Shown here in pieces: positions 44,106 to 52,801 of a stretch of 64,000 nt of DNA (the first letter of the stretch is position 1; every line of letters starts with the position of its first letter). This stretch comes from SG-bin9 sp049323835. Its GTDB lineage: Bacteria > Pseudomonadota > Alphaproteobacteria > Rhizobiales > Xanthobacteraceae. The translations under genes were made by a program, and so were the position numbers. The stretch lies in NCBI GenBank assembly GCA_049323835.1, contig JBMOOJ010000095.1, positions 19,502 to 83,501 of the forward strand, read 5' to 3'. The notes under the pieces are model-generated. The model saw nothing but the letters and a program-made list of their open reading frames with translations. It had not been told where the DNA came from and did not search any database.

Positions 44106-46037
44106 ATGAGCGCCATCGACGATCTGCCGCCTTTGCGCGAGGTGATCCGCAGGCATGGCCTGTCGGCGCGCAAGTCGCTCGGGCAGAATTTTCTGCTCGA
44201 TCTGAACCTCACCGCGCGCGTCGCGCGCGTCGCCGCGCCGCTCGATGACCGCACGGTGATCGAGGTCGGGCCCGGCCCCGGCGGGCTCACCCGAGCCCTG
44301 CTCGCGCTCGGCGCCAGGCGCGTCATCGCTATCGAACGCGACGAACGGGCCATCCCGGCGCTGGAAGAGATCGCGCAGCGTTATCCTGGGCGGCTCGACA
44401 TCGTGAATGCGGATGCGATGACCTTCGATCCGCGGCCGATGCTCGGCGGCACGAAGGCGACGATCGTCGCCAACCTGCCCTACAACATCGCGACGCCGCT
44501 TCTGGTCGGCTGGCTCAGCACCGAGCCATGGCCGCCGTGGTTCGACATGATGGTGCTGATGTTTCAGCGCGAGGTTGCCGAGCGTATCGCCGCCCGCGAC
44601 AACGACGAAGCCTACGGCCGGCTCGCCGTGCTCGCCAACTGGCGCGCCGAGACGAAGATCATGTTTGATATCTCGCCGAGCGCGTTCGTGCCGCCGCCGA
44701 ACGTCACCTCGTCGGTCGTGCGGCTTATTCCGCGGTGCGAACCAGAAGACTGCACCCGCAGTGTACTGGAGCGCGTCGCAGCGGCGGCCTTCGGCCAGCG
44801 CCGGAAAATGCTTCGGCAGAGCCTGAAATCGCTCGGCGCCGATCCCGCACGGCTGGCCGCTGCCGCCGGCATCGATCCGACGCGGCGCGCCGAAACCGTT
44901 CCGGTGTCCGGCTTTGTTGCCATGGCGCGCGAATTGGCGGATATACAGGCCGCAAAAACAAAACCCGGAGAAATGCCGATGGCTCGCATGGTGCGCCAGT
45001 CACTTGTCAAGTTCGATGCTCCGCTCTGCGAAACCATTATCGACACGCCGAAGCCGCAAGGCCGCGAAGTTCTCGTCAGGATCGACCGCTGCGGACTTTG
45101 TCATTCCGATCTGCATATCCAGGACGGCTATGCTGACATCGGCGGCGGCAGGAAGCTCGACACCACGCGCGGCATGACGCTGCCGTTCACCCTCGGCCAC
45201 GAGATCGCCGGCGTTGTCGACGAGATCGGCCCCGATGCGCCGAAGGAAATAGTCGGCAAGAAGTTCGCTGTGTTTCCGTGGATCGGCTGCGGCCAATGCC
45301 GCGACTGCCAGAACGGCGACGAGAACCTCTGCGCGCGTAACCGTTTTCTCGGCGTGTCGATCGACGGCGGCTTCGCCAGCCACGTGCTGGTGCCGGACGC
45401 GAAGTATCTGATCGACTATGGCAATGTGCCGCCCGACATGGCGGCAACGCTGATGTGCTCGGGCATCACAGCTTACGGCGCGCTGAAGCGCCTCGCCGAT
45501 CGTCCGCGCCAGCGTAACCTCCTGCTGATCGGTCTCGGCGGCGTCGGCATGATGGGCCTGTCGATTGCGCCTGCCCTGTTCAAGCAGGCGATCTCCGTCG
45601 CCGACCTCAGTCCCAATGCACGGGACGCCGCGCTGAAGAACGGCGCCGCCTCCGCTTACGATCCGTCGGAGGCGGATGTCGTCAAGCGCATGATCAAGGA
45701 CACCGACGGCGGCTTCGACTGCATCGTCGATTTCGCCGGCAGCGAGAAGTCGATGGCGTTCGCGACCTCCGTCGTCGCGCGCGGTGGCAAGATCGTCGTC
45801 TCGGGCCTGATCGGGGGCAATTTCAGCATCCCGACGGTGCAGTGGATCTACAAGCGTATGACCATCGAAGGCTTCATGACCGGCACGCTGGCCGAAGGCC
45901 AGGAACTGATGGCGCTTGCGCGCGCCGGCAAGGTCAAGCCGGTGCCGATGAAGCAGGAACCGATGACCGACGTGCAGAAGTGGATCGATCAGCTGCGCGC
46001 CGGCAAGGTGGTCGGCCGCATCATGCTGGTGAACTGA
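44106..46037 (+). CDS. rsmA: In-frame fusion: 16S rRNA dimethyladenosine transferase RsmA plus zinc alcohol dehydrogenase
   Basis: One 643-residue frame. Residues 1-283 are a complete RsmA/KsgA (GQNFLLD 26-32, SAM motif EVGPGPGGLT 53-62, catalytic NLPYN 123-127, FVPPPNVTSSVVRL), which dimethylates A1518 and A1519 of 16S rRNA. Residues 292-643 are a complete medium-chain alcohol dehydrogenase: catalytic zinc Cys in CGLCHSDLH, GHEIAGVVDEIG, the structural zinc four-Cys motif GCGQCRDCQNGDENLC, and NAD motif GLGGVGMMGLS. The joint (about 284-291, AAKTKPGE) carries no stop codon. GGAG lies 8-9 bp before the internal ATG at 44979, so the dehydrogenase may still be translated separately. No single-base indel in the A-runs creates a nearby stop. 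Confidence 0.88.
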   Translation: MSAIDDLPPLREVIRRHGLSARKSLGQNFLLDLNLTARVARVAAPLDDRTVIEVGPGPGGLTRALLALGARRVIAIERDERAIPALEEIAQRYPGRLDIVNADAMTFDPRPMLGGTKATIVANLPYNIATPLLVGWLSTEPWPPWFDMMVLMFQREVAERIAARDNDEAYGRLAVLANWRAETKIMFDISPSAFVPPPNVTSSVVRLIPRCEPEDCTRSVLERVAAAAFGQRRKMLRQSLKSLGADPARLAAAAGIDPTRRAETVPVSGFVAMARELADIQAAKTKPGEMPMARMVRQSLVKFDAPLCETIIDTPKPQGREVLVRIDRCGLCHSDLHIQDGYADIGGGRKLDTTRGMTLPFTLGHEIAGVVDEIGPDAPKEIVGKKFAVFPWIGCGQCRDCQNGDENLCARNRFLGVSIDGGFASHVLVPDAKYLIDYGNVPPDMAATLMCSGITAYGALKRLADRPRQRNLLLIGLGGVGMMGLSIAPALFKQAISVADLSPNARDAALKNGAASAYDPSEADVVKRMIKDTDGGFDCIVDFAGSEKSMAFATSVVARGGKIVVSGLIGGNFSIPTVQWIYKRMTIEGFMTGTLAEGQELMALARAGKVKPVPMKQEPMTDVQKWIDQLRAGKVVGRIMLVN

Positions 46038-46067
46038 AGCGCGAAATCGCGCCTCATCGCATTTCAG

Positions 46068-46097
46068 AACGCGGCGTTTGCGCCGCGTTTTACTTTT
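46068..46097. terminator. Bidirectional hairpin terminator between rsmA-adh and gmk
   Basis: A 9-bp stem AACGCGGCG (46068-46076) with CGCCGCGTT (46081-46089), loop TTTG, followed by TTACTTTT on the plus strand. The hairpin abuts the gmk stop codon (46090-46092). Confidence 0.65.
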
Positions 46098-46740
46098 CCA
46101 GCTGCTTCTGCAAGTTGCGGACGAACTCGGACAAACCCGTCCGTCGGTCGCGCTTAAGCCGCTCGGACTTCAGAATCGACTGCACTTCGGCGAAGGCTTC
46201 ATCGATCGTGTGGTTGACGACGATATAGTCGTATTCCGCCCAGTGGCTCAGTTCGTGGCTGGCGCGGTCCATCCGCCCGCGGATCACCTCGTCAGAGTCC
46301 TGTGCGCGTGTGTGCAGCCGTTTCTCCAGATCGGCCGCCGACGGCGGCAGGATGAAGACGCTGACGACGTCCTTGGATGCCTTTTCGCGCAGCTGCTGCG
46401 TGCCCTGCCAGTCGATATCGAACAGCACGTCGCGGCCTTCCGAGAGCGCCTTTTCGACAGGCGCGCGCGGCGTGCCATAGGAATTATCGAACACGGTGGC
46501 GTGTTCGAGCAACTCACCGTTCTTCACCATCGCCGCGAAACGCGCCTTATCGACGAAGAGATAATCCTGCCCGTCGATCTCGCCCGGCCGCTTCGCGCGT
46601 GTCGTCGCCGAGATCGACATGCTCAGTCCGGGCACCTTGCCGAGCAGCATGCGCGACAGCGTCGTCTTGCCCGCGCCGGACGGCGACGACAGCACGAACA
46701 TCAACCCGCGGCGTTCCAGATTGCCGTGCGTCCCTGCCAT
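46090..46740 (-). CDS. gmk: Guanylate kinase
   Basis: A 216-residue GMP kinase. The P-loop is SSPSGAGKTTLSRMLL (about 17-32). The GMP-binding region includes SISATTRAKRPGEIDGQDYL and LLEHATVFDNSYGTP. The lid and CORE parts are normal (DWQGTQQLREKASKDVVSVF). It makes GDP from GMP and ATP. The ATG at 46740 was chosen because GGAG is 5 bp upstream; a GTG at 46746, overlapping the yicC stop, is a less likely alternative. It is the last gene of the fab-mltG-yicC-gmk run. Confidence 0.95.
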   Translation of the reverse strand: MAGTHGNLERRGLMFVLSSPSGAGKTTLSRMLLGKVPGLSMSISATTRAKRPGEIDGQDYLFVDKARFAAMVKNGELLEHATVFDNSYGTPRAPVEKALSEGRDVLFDIDWQGTQQLREKASKDVVSVFILPPSAADLEKRLHTRAQDSDEVIRGRMDRASHELSHWAEYDYIVVNHTIDEAFAEVQSILKSERLKRDRRTGLSEFVRNLQKQLEK

Positions 46741-46742
46741 GC

Positions 46743-47630
46743 TCACTCCAGATTCTGGACCTGTTCGCGGAACTGCTCGACCACGTTCTTCATCTGCATG
46801 CCGGTGTTGGTCAGTTCGAGATCGTTGGACTTCGAGCAGCAGGTGTTGACCTCGCGGTTGAACTCCTGCGCCAGGAAATCGAGCCGCCGGCCGATCGCAC
46901 CGCCCTTGGCGAGCAGCTCGCGCGCCTGCGCGACATGCGACGCAATCCGGTCGAGCTCTTCGCGAATGTCGGCCTTGGTCGCGATCAGCAGCGCTTCCTG
47001 ATGCAGCCGGTCCGGATCGAAGCGCTCGGACGTCTCCAGCAACAACGCGATCTGTTCGGCGAGCCGCGCCCTGATCGCGTCGGGCTTGCGGCCCGGCGCA
47101 GCCTCCGCCGCCTTGCTGAGCGTTTCGATTTCGTCCATGCGCTGCGCCAGCACTTGCCCCAGTGTGGCGCCCTCGCGCTTGCGCATGTCGATCAGCGCAG
47201 CCAAAGCCTGTTCGAAGCTTTTGGTCACGGCCTGGCGCGCGGCCTGTTCCTCCGCCTCATCGGTGACGGGCTCCGCGACCTCGATCACGCCCTTGATGCC
47301 GAGCAATCCGTCGACGCTCGGCGGCGCAGCACCAGTGCGCGCCGCAATGTCAGCCGAGAGCCTCAAGACCGCCGCCAGTACATCTTCATTGATGCGGACC
47401 GCGCCGGCCATATCGGCGCGCTTGACGGTGAGATTGGCGTAGACGGTGCCACGCGACAGCCGCTCGGCGGCGCTCTTGCGCGCCAGCGGCTCGATATCGT
47501 CCCAGCCGGACGGCAGACGCATGCGAAAGTCAAAGCCCTTGGCGTTGACGGACTTCAGTTCCCATTCGAAGGCGTAAGGCCCGCTGGTGCCGTGGCTTCG
47601 GGCGAAGCCGGTCATGCTCGATAGCGCCAT
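46743..47630 (-). CDS. yicC: YicC/YloC family endoribonuclease
   Basis: A 295-residue protein, similar in length to E. coli YicC (287). It begins MALSSMTGFARSHG and has LKSVNAKGFDFRMRLPSGWD near the start. The C-terminal DUF1732 part ends with GAIGRRLDFLAQEFNREVNT followed by LTNTGMQMKNVVEQFREQVQN, the conserved metal-site motif. YicC proteins are reported to be Mg/Mn-dependent endoribonucleases. GGAG lies 10 bp upstream. The stop codon abuts the gmk translation initiation region, a widespread yicC-gmk pairing. Confidence 0.93.
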   Translation of the reverse strand: MALSSMTGFARSHGTSGPYAFEWELKSVNAKGFDFRMRLPSGWDDIEPLARKSAAERLSRGTVYANLTVKRADMAGAVRINEDVLAAVLRLSADIAARTGAAPPSVDGLLGIKGVIEVAEPVTDEAEEQAARQAVTKSFEQALAALIDMRKREGATLGQVLAQRMDEIETLSKAAEAAPGRKPDAIRARLAEQIALLLETSERFDPDRLHQEALLIATKADIREELDRIASHVAQARELLAKGGAIGRRLDFLAQEFNREVNTCCSKSNDLELTNTGMQMKNVVEQFREQVQNLE

Positions 47631-47743
47631 CGGCGCGATGCTCCGGATCAGACATCAGGACGGTATCGGCAGCGACTCGCACGCCGCCGCGATGAACCGG
47701 ACGAGTTATCGCACGTTGCTGTTGACGATCAACAGCCCGGATA

Positions 47744-49006
47744 TCACTGCGTGGCTGAATTGCCCGATGCGGGCCTCTGCGCCGTGGGCGCGCGCTGCTT
47801 CTTTTGCGCGGCGGGCGGCGGCGCCGGCGTGCCGGTGCGGGATGTTGCGGCCGGGGGATCGGCAGGCGCAAAGGCCGCCGGCGCGGATGCGGCCGGAGCC
47901 GGTTCGTCGGCTGGCTCGACCGTATCGTTCTGCTGCCGCTCGAGCTGGCGGAGCCTGGCGACATTCTTCTGATGCGCGTCGTATGTTTCGGTGAAGGCGT
48001 GCCCGCCGGTTCCGTCGGCGACGAAGAACAGGTCGCGCGTGCGCGCCGGATTGGCGGTCGCCTCAAGCGACGCGCGGCCCGGATTGGCGATCGGGCCTGG
48101 CGGCAAACCATCCACAACGTAGGTGTTGTACGGCGACGGCTGCGTGATCTCGCTGCGTTTGATCGGGCGGCCGAGCGTGCCCTTGCCGCCGACCAGACCG
48201 TAGATGATGGTCGGATCGGACTGCAGCTTCATCTTCTGGCGCAGGCGATTGCTGAACACAGCGGCGACGCGGCTGCGCTCGTCGGCGCGGCCGGTTTCCT
48301 TCTCGACGATCGACGCCAGAGTCACGAGCTGTTCGGGCGAGCGGACCAAAATATCGGGATTGCGGCGCTCCCAGATCTCGGCCAGCACGCGCTTCTGCGC
48401 CTGCTGCAAGCGCTGGATCATCTGCTCGCGCGTGGTGCCGCGGGTGAACTTGTAGGTCTCGGGCAACAGCGTGCCTTCACGCGGCACTTCCTTGATGCTG
48501 CCGGACAGAATGTCGTTCTCGAGCAGCCGCGCCACGATCTGCTCGGAGGTGAGGCCCTCGGGAATGGTGAGCGTGTGCTGCACCACCTTGCCTTCGACGA
48601 TGACGTCGACGACATCGCGCAGGCTGGCTTTCTTCTGGAACAGATATTCGCCGGATTTCAGCTCGGAGCGCGCCTTCAGCGCGGTGACGCCGCCCAGGAA
48701 ACCCCAGCGGCTGGTATCGATCACACCCTCGCGGATCAGGATATCGGCGATATCCAGGGTGCCGAGCTTGGCGGGAATGTTGACGATCTTATCGGCCTGC
48801 AGCGGGCCCGGCGCTTCCAGCATCTGGCGGCCGTAAACGTAGGCCACGCCGCCGCCGATCATCAAAAGGATCATGAGCGTGAAAATGGCGTTGCCGACGA
48901 TGATGAACGGGTTGCGCGCGCGTTCGGAGCGGCGCGGCTGAGGCACCTGCTCGGGCTCCAGCGCGGCACGCGGGCTCCGCGGCGAAATGGGCGGCCGTTC
49001 ACTCAT
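47744..49006 (-). CDS. mltG: Endolytic murein transglycosylase MltG
   Basis: A 420-residue YceG family protein. A single transmembrane helix lies at about 34-55 (IIVGNAIFTLMILLMIGGGV). A LysM-like segment follows, then the YceG catalytic domain (about 130-350) with the active-site Glu in LASIVEKETGRADERSRVAA and the motif LQSDPTIIYGL. It cuts nascent glycan strands as a terminase of peptidoglycan polymerisation. The C-terminal 75 residues are a Pro/Ala-rich extension not needed for activity in the family. It is in the conserved position between fabF and yicC. Confidence 0.93.
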   Translation of the reverse strand: MSERPPISPRSPRAALEPEQVPQPRRSERARNPFIIVGNAIFTLMILLMIGGGVAYVYGRQMLEAPGPLQADKIVNIPAKLGTLDIADILIREGVIDTSRWGFLGGVTALKARSELKSGEYLFQKKASLRDVVDVIVEGKVVQHTLTIPEGLTSEQIVARLLENDILSGSIKEVPREGTLLPETYKFTRGTTREQMIQRLQQAQKRVLAEIWERRNPDILVRSPEQLVTLASIVEKETGRADERSRVAAVFSNRLRQKMKLQSDPTIIYGLVGGKGTLGRPIKRSEITQPSPYNTYVVDGLPPGPIANPGRASLEATANPARTRDLFFVADGTGGHAFTETYDAHQKNVARLRQLERQQNDTVEPADEPAPAASAPAAFAPADPPAATSRTGTPAPPPAAQKKQRAPTAQRPASGNSATQ

Positions 49007-49125
49007 CGATACAAACCTGATCCTGCCGATCCGATCGTCGCGGGGGCCGTCCCTTGCCGCCCGCGGTGTAATCTTCGCCCGTGATGACCAATATCGCTGA
49101 ATACGGCAAAACGGTGGAGTCGTCT

Positions 49126-50391
49126 TTAGTTGGCCACGCGCCGCAGAATCAGCGAGGCGTTTGTACCCCCGAATCCGAACGAATTCGAGAGCGCCACGTT
49201 CACCTCGCGCTGGCGAGCCTTGTGCGGAACGAGGTCGATTGCCGTTTCGACCGACGGATTGTCGAGATTGATAGTCGGCGGCGCCATATTGTCGCGGATC
49301 GCCAGCGTGCAGAAAATCGCTTCGATCGCCCCAGCCGCACCCAGTAGATGCCCGACCGACGACTTGGTGGATGACATCGAGACCTTCGAGGCGGCATTGC
49401 CGAGAAGACGTTGCGCCGCACCCAGCTCGATCTCATCGCCGAGCGGCGTCGAGGTGCCATGAGCGTTGATATAATCGATATCGGCGGCCGAAATGCCGGC
49501 CCGCTTCATCGCCGCACTCATGCAGCGGAATGCGCCGTCGCCATCCTCCGACGGCGCAGTGATGTGGAATGCGTCGCCCGACAGGCCGTAACCGATCACC
49601 TCGGCATAAATCTTCGCGCCGCGTTTCTTCGCGTGCTCGTACTCCTCGAGCACGACCACGGCCGCACCCTCGCCCATCACGAAACCGTCGCGATCACGAT
49701 CATACGGACGCGACGCCTTCTCGGGCGTCTCGTTGAAGCCGGTCGACAGCGCACGCAGCGCGCAGAACCCGGCGAAGGCGATGCGGTTGACCGGCGATTC
49801 GGTTCCGCCGGCAACCATCACGTCGGCATCGCCGAGCGCAATGAGCCGCGCCGCGTCGCCGATCGCATGTGCGCCCGTCGAACACGCGGTCACCACCGCA
49901 TGGTTCGGTCCCTTGAGGCCATGCTCGATCGACACATAGCCCGAGGCGAGATTGATGAGGCGCCCGGGAATGAAGAACGGCGAGACCTTGCGCGGTCCCC
50001 GCTCCTTCAGAAGGATCGCAGTCTCGGCGATGCCATCGATGCCGCCGATGCCGGAACCGATCATCGTCCCGGTCGCGCATTTCTCTTCTTCGGTCGAGGG
50101 ATGCCAGTTGGCGTCATCGAGCGCCTGACGGGCCGCGCACATCGCGAAGATGACGAAGTCGTCGACCTTGCGCTGATCCTTCGGCTCCATCCACTGGTCT
50201 GGATTGAAGGTGCTGTTCGAGCCATCGCCGCGGGGAATCGTACAGGCAATCTTGCTCGGCAAGTCGGACACATCGAACGCCTCGATGCGCTTTGCCCCGC
50301 TCTCGCCGTTGAGAATGCGCTTCCAGGTGGTTTCGACGCCACAGCCGAGCGGCGACACCATGCCCAGCCCCGTGACGACAACCCGTCTCAT
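49126..50391 (-). CDS. fabF: 3-oxoacyl-ACP synthase II
   Basis: A 421-residue condensing enzyme that elongates acyl-ACP with malonyl-ACP. The catalytic Cys is in VVTACSTGAHAIGDA (about 172), and the two His are in INAHGTSTPLGD and in SSVGHLLGAAGAIEAIF. It opens MRRVVVTGLGMVSPLG. The ATG at 50391 is 8 bp after GGAGAGA; an adjacent ATG at 50394 is possible. A strong hairpin terminator lies between acpP and fabF, so expression likely depends on read-through. Confidence 0.96.
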   Translation of the reverse strand: MRRVVVTGLGMVSPLGCGVETTWKRILNGESGAKRIEAFDVSDLPSKIACTIPRGDGSNSTFNPDQWMEPKDQRKVDDFVIFAMCAARQALDDANWHPSTEEEKCATGTMIGSGIGGIDGIAETAILLKERGPRKVSPFFIPGRLINLASGYVSIEHGLKGPNHAVVTACSTGAHAIGDAARLIALGDADVMVAGGTESPVNRIAFAGFCALRALSTGFNETPEKASRPYDRDRDGFVMGEGAAVVVLEEYEHAKKRGAKIYAEVIGYGLSGDAFHITAPSEDGDGAFRCMSAAMKRAGISAADIDYINAHGTSTPLGDEIELGAAQRLLGNAASKVSMSSTKSSVGHLLGAAGAIEAIFCTLAIRDNMAPPTINLDNPSVETAIDLVPHKARQREVNVALSNSFGFGGTNASLILRRVAN

Positions 50392-50415
50392 CATTCTCTC
50401 TCCGGCTTGGCCCAT

Positions 50416-50458
50416 GAACAACAAAAGCCGGGGATCGCTCTCGGGCGATCCATCCGGC
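50416..50458 (-). terminator. Intrinsic terminator or attenuator between acpP and fabF
   Basis: On the minus strand, GCCGG-AT-GGATCGC pairs with GCGATCC-CCGGC: 12 base pairs with a 2-nt bulge and a 6-nt loop (50427-50458). CTTTTGTTGTT follows (50418-50428). It would end most acpP transcripts before fabF. Confidence 0.65.
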
Positions 50459-50481
50459 CGCTGTTCAACGCATGCGAGCGC

Positions 50482-50721
50482 TCAGCTCTTGGCGTTCTTT
50501 TCGAGGAATTTGGTGGCGTCGCCGACTGTCAGAATCGTTTCCGCGGCATCGTCCGGGATTTCGCAGCCGAACTCTTCTTCGAACGCCATGACGAGCTCGA
50601 CCGTGTCGAGGCTGTCCGCGCCGAGATCGTCGATGAAGCTGGCGCTCTCCACCACCTTCTCGGGTTCGACACCAAGGTGCTCGACCACGATCTTCTTAAC
50701 CCGCTCGCCAATCTCGCTCAT
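50482..50721 (-). CDS. acpP: Acyl carrier protein
   Basis: A 79-residue acidic ACP. The phosphopantetheine attachment Ser37 is in DDLGADSLDTVELVMAFEEE. It begins MSEIGERVKKIVVEHLGVEP and ends with ATKFLEKNAKS. It carries growing acyl chains for fatty acid, lipid A and other synthases. The ATG at 50721 follows a 300-bp gap from fabG, with a possible promoter near 50880-50905. Abundant separate expression is consistent with the terminator that follows. Confidence 0.97.
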   Translation of the reverse strand: MSEIGERVKKIVVEHLGVEPEKVVESASFIDDLGADSLDTVELVMAFEEEFGCEIPDDAAETILTVGDATKFLEKNAKS

Positions 50722-51027
50722 CGTTTCAACCTCGTGTGTGTTCCATTGGACTCGACCGTAAAACGATACGAGACATCTTGGTGAGTTCGTCCATCCACCC
50801 CGCCGTCCGCCGCGCAGAACCACCGAAGCTCCGTCCAGGACGGTAGCCGGGGCCGACGGCATCTGGTTTCGCTAGGGCAATATACAGGGTTTGAAAATCC
50901 TGCAATCCCAATTCTGCCCATCCGGAGGCCGTTCGGTTACCATACTTCTGGGGGCTTGACCACACGCCGGAAACGCTTGGCAAGCCTTGCGAAATTCGCT
51001 TGCGCGCGCTCCGGACTGCCGCATCGG
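50722..51027. other. Intergenic region between fabG and acpP
   Basis: On the minus strand this 306-bp gap holds the acpP promoter candidate (50879-50905) and a leader of about 150 nt containing a short CGTCC/GGACG hairpin. No gene is apparent. Confidence 0.5.
50879..50905 (-). promoter_or_regulatory. Candidate acpP promoter
   Basis: Read on the minus strand, TTGCAG (50900-50905) and TATATT (50879-50884) are 15 bp apart. The -10 element is a strong match; the spacing is short for a housekeeping promoter. Confidence 0.4.
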
Positions 51028-51765
51028 TCAAATCATTGCCATTCCGCCGTTGACGTGCAGCGTTTGCCCGGTGACGTACGCGGCCTCATTGGACGCGAGA
51101 TAAACCGCGGCGGCGCCGATGTCGTCGGGCGTACCGAGACGTCCCGCCGGAACCTTCGACAGAACCGCCTCGCGCTGCTTCTCGTTCAGCACATCGGTCA
51201 TCGGCGTCGCAATGAACCCCGGCGCGATACAGTTGGCAGTGACATTGCGCCGCGCATACTCCTGCGCGATCGACTTCATCATGCCGATGATGCCCGCCTT
51301 CGAGGACGCATAGTTCACCTGCCCGGCGTTGCCGGTCACGCCGACCACCGAGGTGATGGCAATGATGCGGCCGAAGCGCTTGCGCATCATCAGCTTCGTC
51401 GCGGCGCGCGCCAGGCGGAACGTCGCGCTCAGGTTGATCTTGATGACGTCGTCCCAAGCCTCGTCGGAAAGCTGGACGAACAGGTTGTCCTTGGTGACGC
51501 CGGCATTGGCGACGAGGATATCGAGCTGGCCCATCGCCTTCTCGGCCGACGGCACCAGCGCCTCGACCTCGGCGGTGTCGGCGAGATTGCACGGCAGCAC
51601 ATGCACCCGATCGCCGAGCTCGGCGGCAAGCTTCTCCAGCACCTCGCGCCGCGTGCCCGACAGCGACACCGTCGCGCCCTGCTTGTGCAGCGCCTTCGCG
51701 ATCGCGCCGCCGATGCCGCCGGTCGCGCCGGTGACGAGCGCCGTCTTGCCAGTCAGATCGAACAT
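51028..51765 (-). CDS. fabG: 3-oxoacyl-ACP reductase
   Basis: A 245-residue short-chain dehydrogenase. The NADP-binding motif is ALVTGATGGIGGAIA (about 9-23). NAGVT is at about 87-91. The catalytic Ser and Tyr-x-x-x-Lys are in IAITSVVGVTGNAGQVNYAS followed by SKAG. It reduces 3-oxoacyl-ACP in fatty acid elongation. The ATG at 51765 has GGAGACTTCC upstream. It lies 28 bp downstream of fabD, so the two are cotranscribed. Confidence 0.96.
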   Translation of the reverse strand: MFDLTGKTALVTGATGGIGGAIAKALHKQGATVSLSGTRREVLEKLAAELGDRVHVLPCNLADTAEVEALVPSAEKAMGQLDILVANAGVTKDNLFVQLSDEAWDDVIKINLSATFRLARAATKLMMRKRFGRIIAITSVVGVTGNAGQVNYASSKAGIIGMMKSIAQEYARRNVTANCIAPGFIATPMTDVLNEKQREAVLSKVPAGRLGTPDDIGAAAVYLASNEAAYVTGQTLHVNGGMAMI

Positions 51766-51793
51766 GGAAGTCTCCTGTCGCTCAGGATTGTTG

Positions 51794-52750
51794 TTAGCCG
51801 CGCGATGCGGCAAGCGCGGCCTTCGCGCCGTCGATATCAGCGGGTCCACCGACGGCAACGCCGACAGCGCCGTCCGCAATGCGCTTGACGAGACCGCTCA
51901 GCACCTTGCCGGCGCCGATCTCGAGGAAATGGGTGACGCCGTTCTGCGCCATGTAGGCGACCGACTCGCGCCAGCGCACGGTGCCGGTCACCTGCTCGAC
52001 CAGCCGCTTGCGGATTTCCTGGGGATCGCTGATCGCCGATGCGAGCACGTTCGACACAACCGGAACGGCCGGCGCGTTGATGTTCACACTCGCCAGCGCC
52101 TCTGCCATCGCGTCCGCCGCCGGCTGCATCAGGCGGCAATGGAACGGCGCGGACACCGGCAGCAGCATCGCGCGCTTGGCGCCCTTGGTTTTCGCAATCT
52201 CGACGGCGCGCTCGACGGCCGCCTTGCTGCCGGAAACGACCACCTGCCCGCCGCCGTTGTCGTTCGCAGCCTGACACACCTCGCCCTGCGCGGCTTCTTC
52301 CGCCACCGCCTTGGCGGCGTCGTACTCCATGCCGAGCAGCGCGGCCATCGCACCGGCGCCGACCGGAACGGCCTTCTGCATGGCGAGGCCGCGCGTGCGC
52401 AGCAGCTTCGCGGTATCGCTGATCGAAAACGCGCCCGCGGCCGCAAGCGCGGAATATTCGCCAAGCGAGTGACCCGCGACATACTTCGCGTCGCGCGCGA
52501 TCGACACGCCGGCCTCGGATTCCAGAACGCGCAGCGTGGCGATCGACATCGCCATCAGCGCGGGTTGTGCATTCTCGGTGAGTTGCAGCGTCTCAGCCGG
52601 ACCGTCCCAGATGATCGCCGTCAGCTTCTGGCCGAGCGCCGCATCGACCTCGTCGAAAACCGCGCGCGCGGCGGGAAACGCCTCGGCAAGCGCCTTGCCC
52701 ATGCCGACGGCCTGCGAGCCCTGCCCCGGAAACGTGAATGCTGCTGTCAT
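51794..52750 (-). CDS. fabD: Malonyl-CoA:ACP transacylase
   Basis: A 318-residue acyltransferase. The nucleophile elbow is AGHSLGEYSALAAAGAF (Ser about 94). The start TAAFTFPGQGSQAVGMGKAL carries the GQGSQ oxyanion motif. The catalytic His lies in LPVSAPFHCRLMQPAADAM. It loads malonyl groups onto ACP. ATG at 52750 with GAGGG upstream; a GTG immediately before it is an alternative. A hairpin with a T-run lies just upstream. Confidence 0.96.
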   Translation of the reverse strand: MTAAFTFPGQGSQAVGMGKALAEAFPAARAVFDEVDAALGQKLTAIIWDGPAETLQLTENAQPALMAMSIATLRVLESEAGVSIARDAKYVAGHSLGEYSALAAAGAFSISDTAKLLRTRGLAMQKAVPVGAGAMAALLGMEYDAAKAVAEEAAQGEVCQAANDNGGGQVVVSGSKAAVERAVEIAKTKGAKRAMLLPVSAPFHCRLMQPAADAMAEALASVNINAPAVPVVSNVLASAISDPQEIRKRLVEQVTGTVRWRESVAYMAQNGVTHFLEIGAGKVLSGLVKRIADGAVGVAVGGPADIDGAKAALAASRG

Positions 52751-52760
52751 CACATACCCT

Positions 52761-52790
52761 CAAAAGCCTGGTCCGGCAGGACCAGGCTCA
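52761..52790 (-). terminator. Hairpin with T-run immediately upstream of fabD
   Basis: A perfect 10-bp stem, on the minus strand AGCCTGGTCC with GGACCAGGCT and loop TGCC (52765-52788), followed by TTTGAGGG. It may end desaturase transcripts; if the TTGACA at 52826-52831 is the fabD promoter, it is an attenuator in the fabD leader. Confidence 0.6.
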
Positions 52791-52801
52791 AACATGTGGG
52801 C

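Noticed and set aside
44940..44985. Sequencing-error explanation of the rsmA fusion through a single-base indel in the A runs
   Set aside because: Both one-base shifts keep long open frames and do not give a stop near the expected RsmA end, so a simple indel does not restore two normal genes. A substitution error remains possible.
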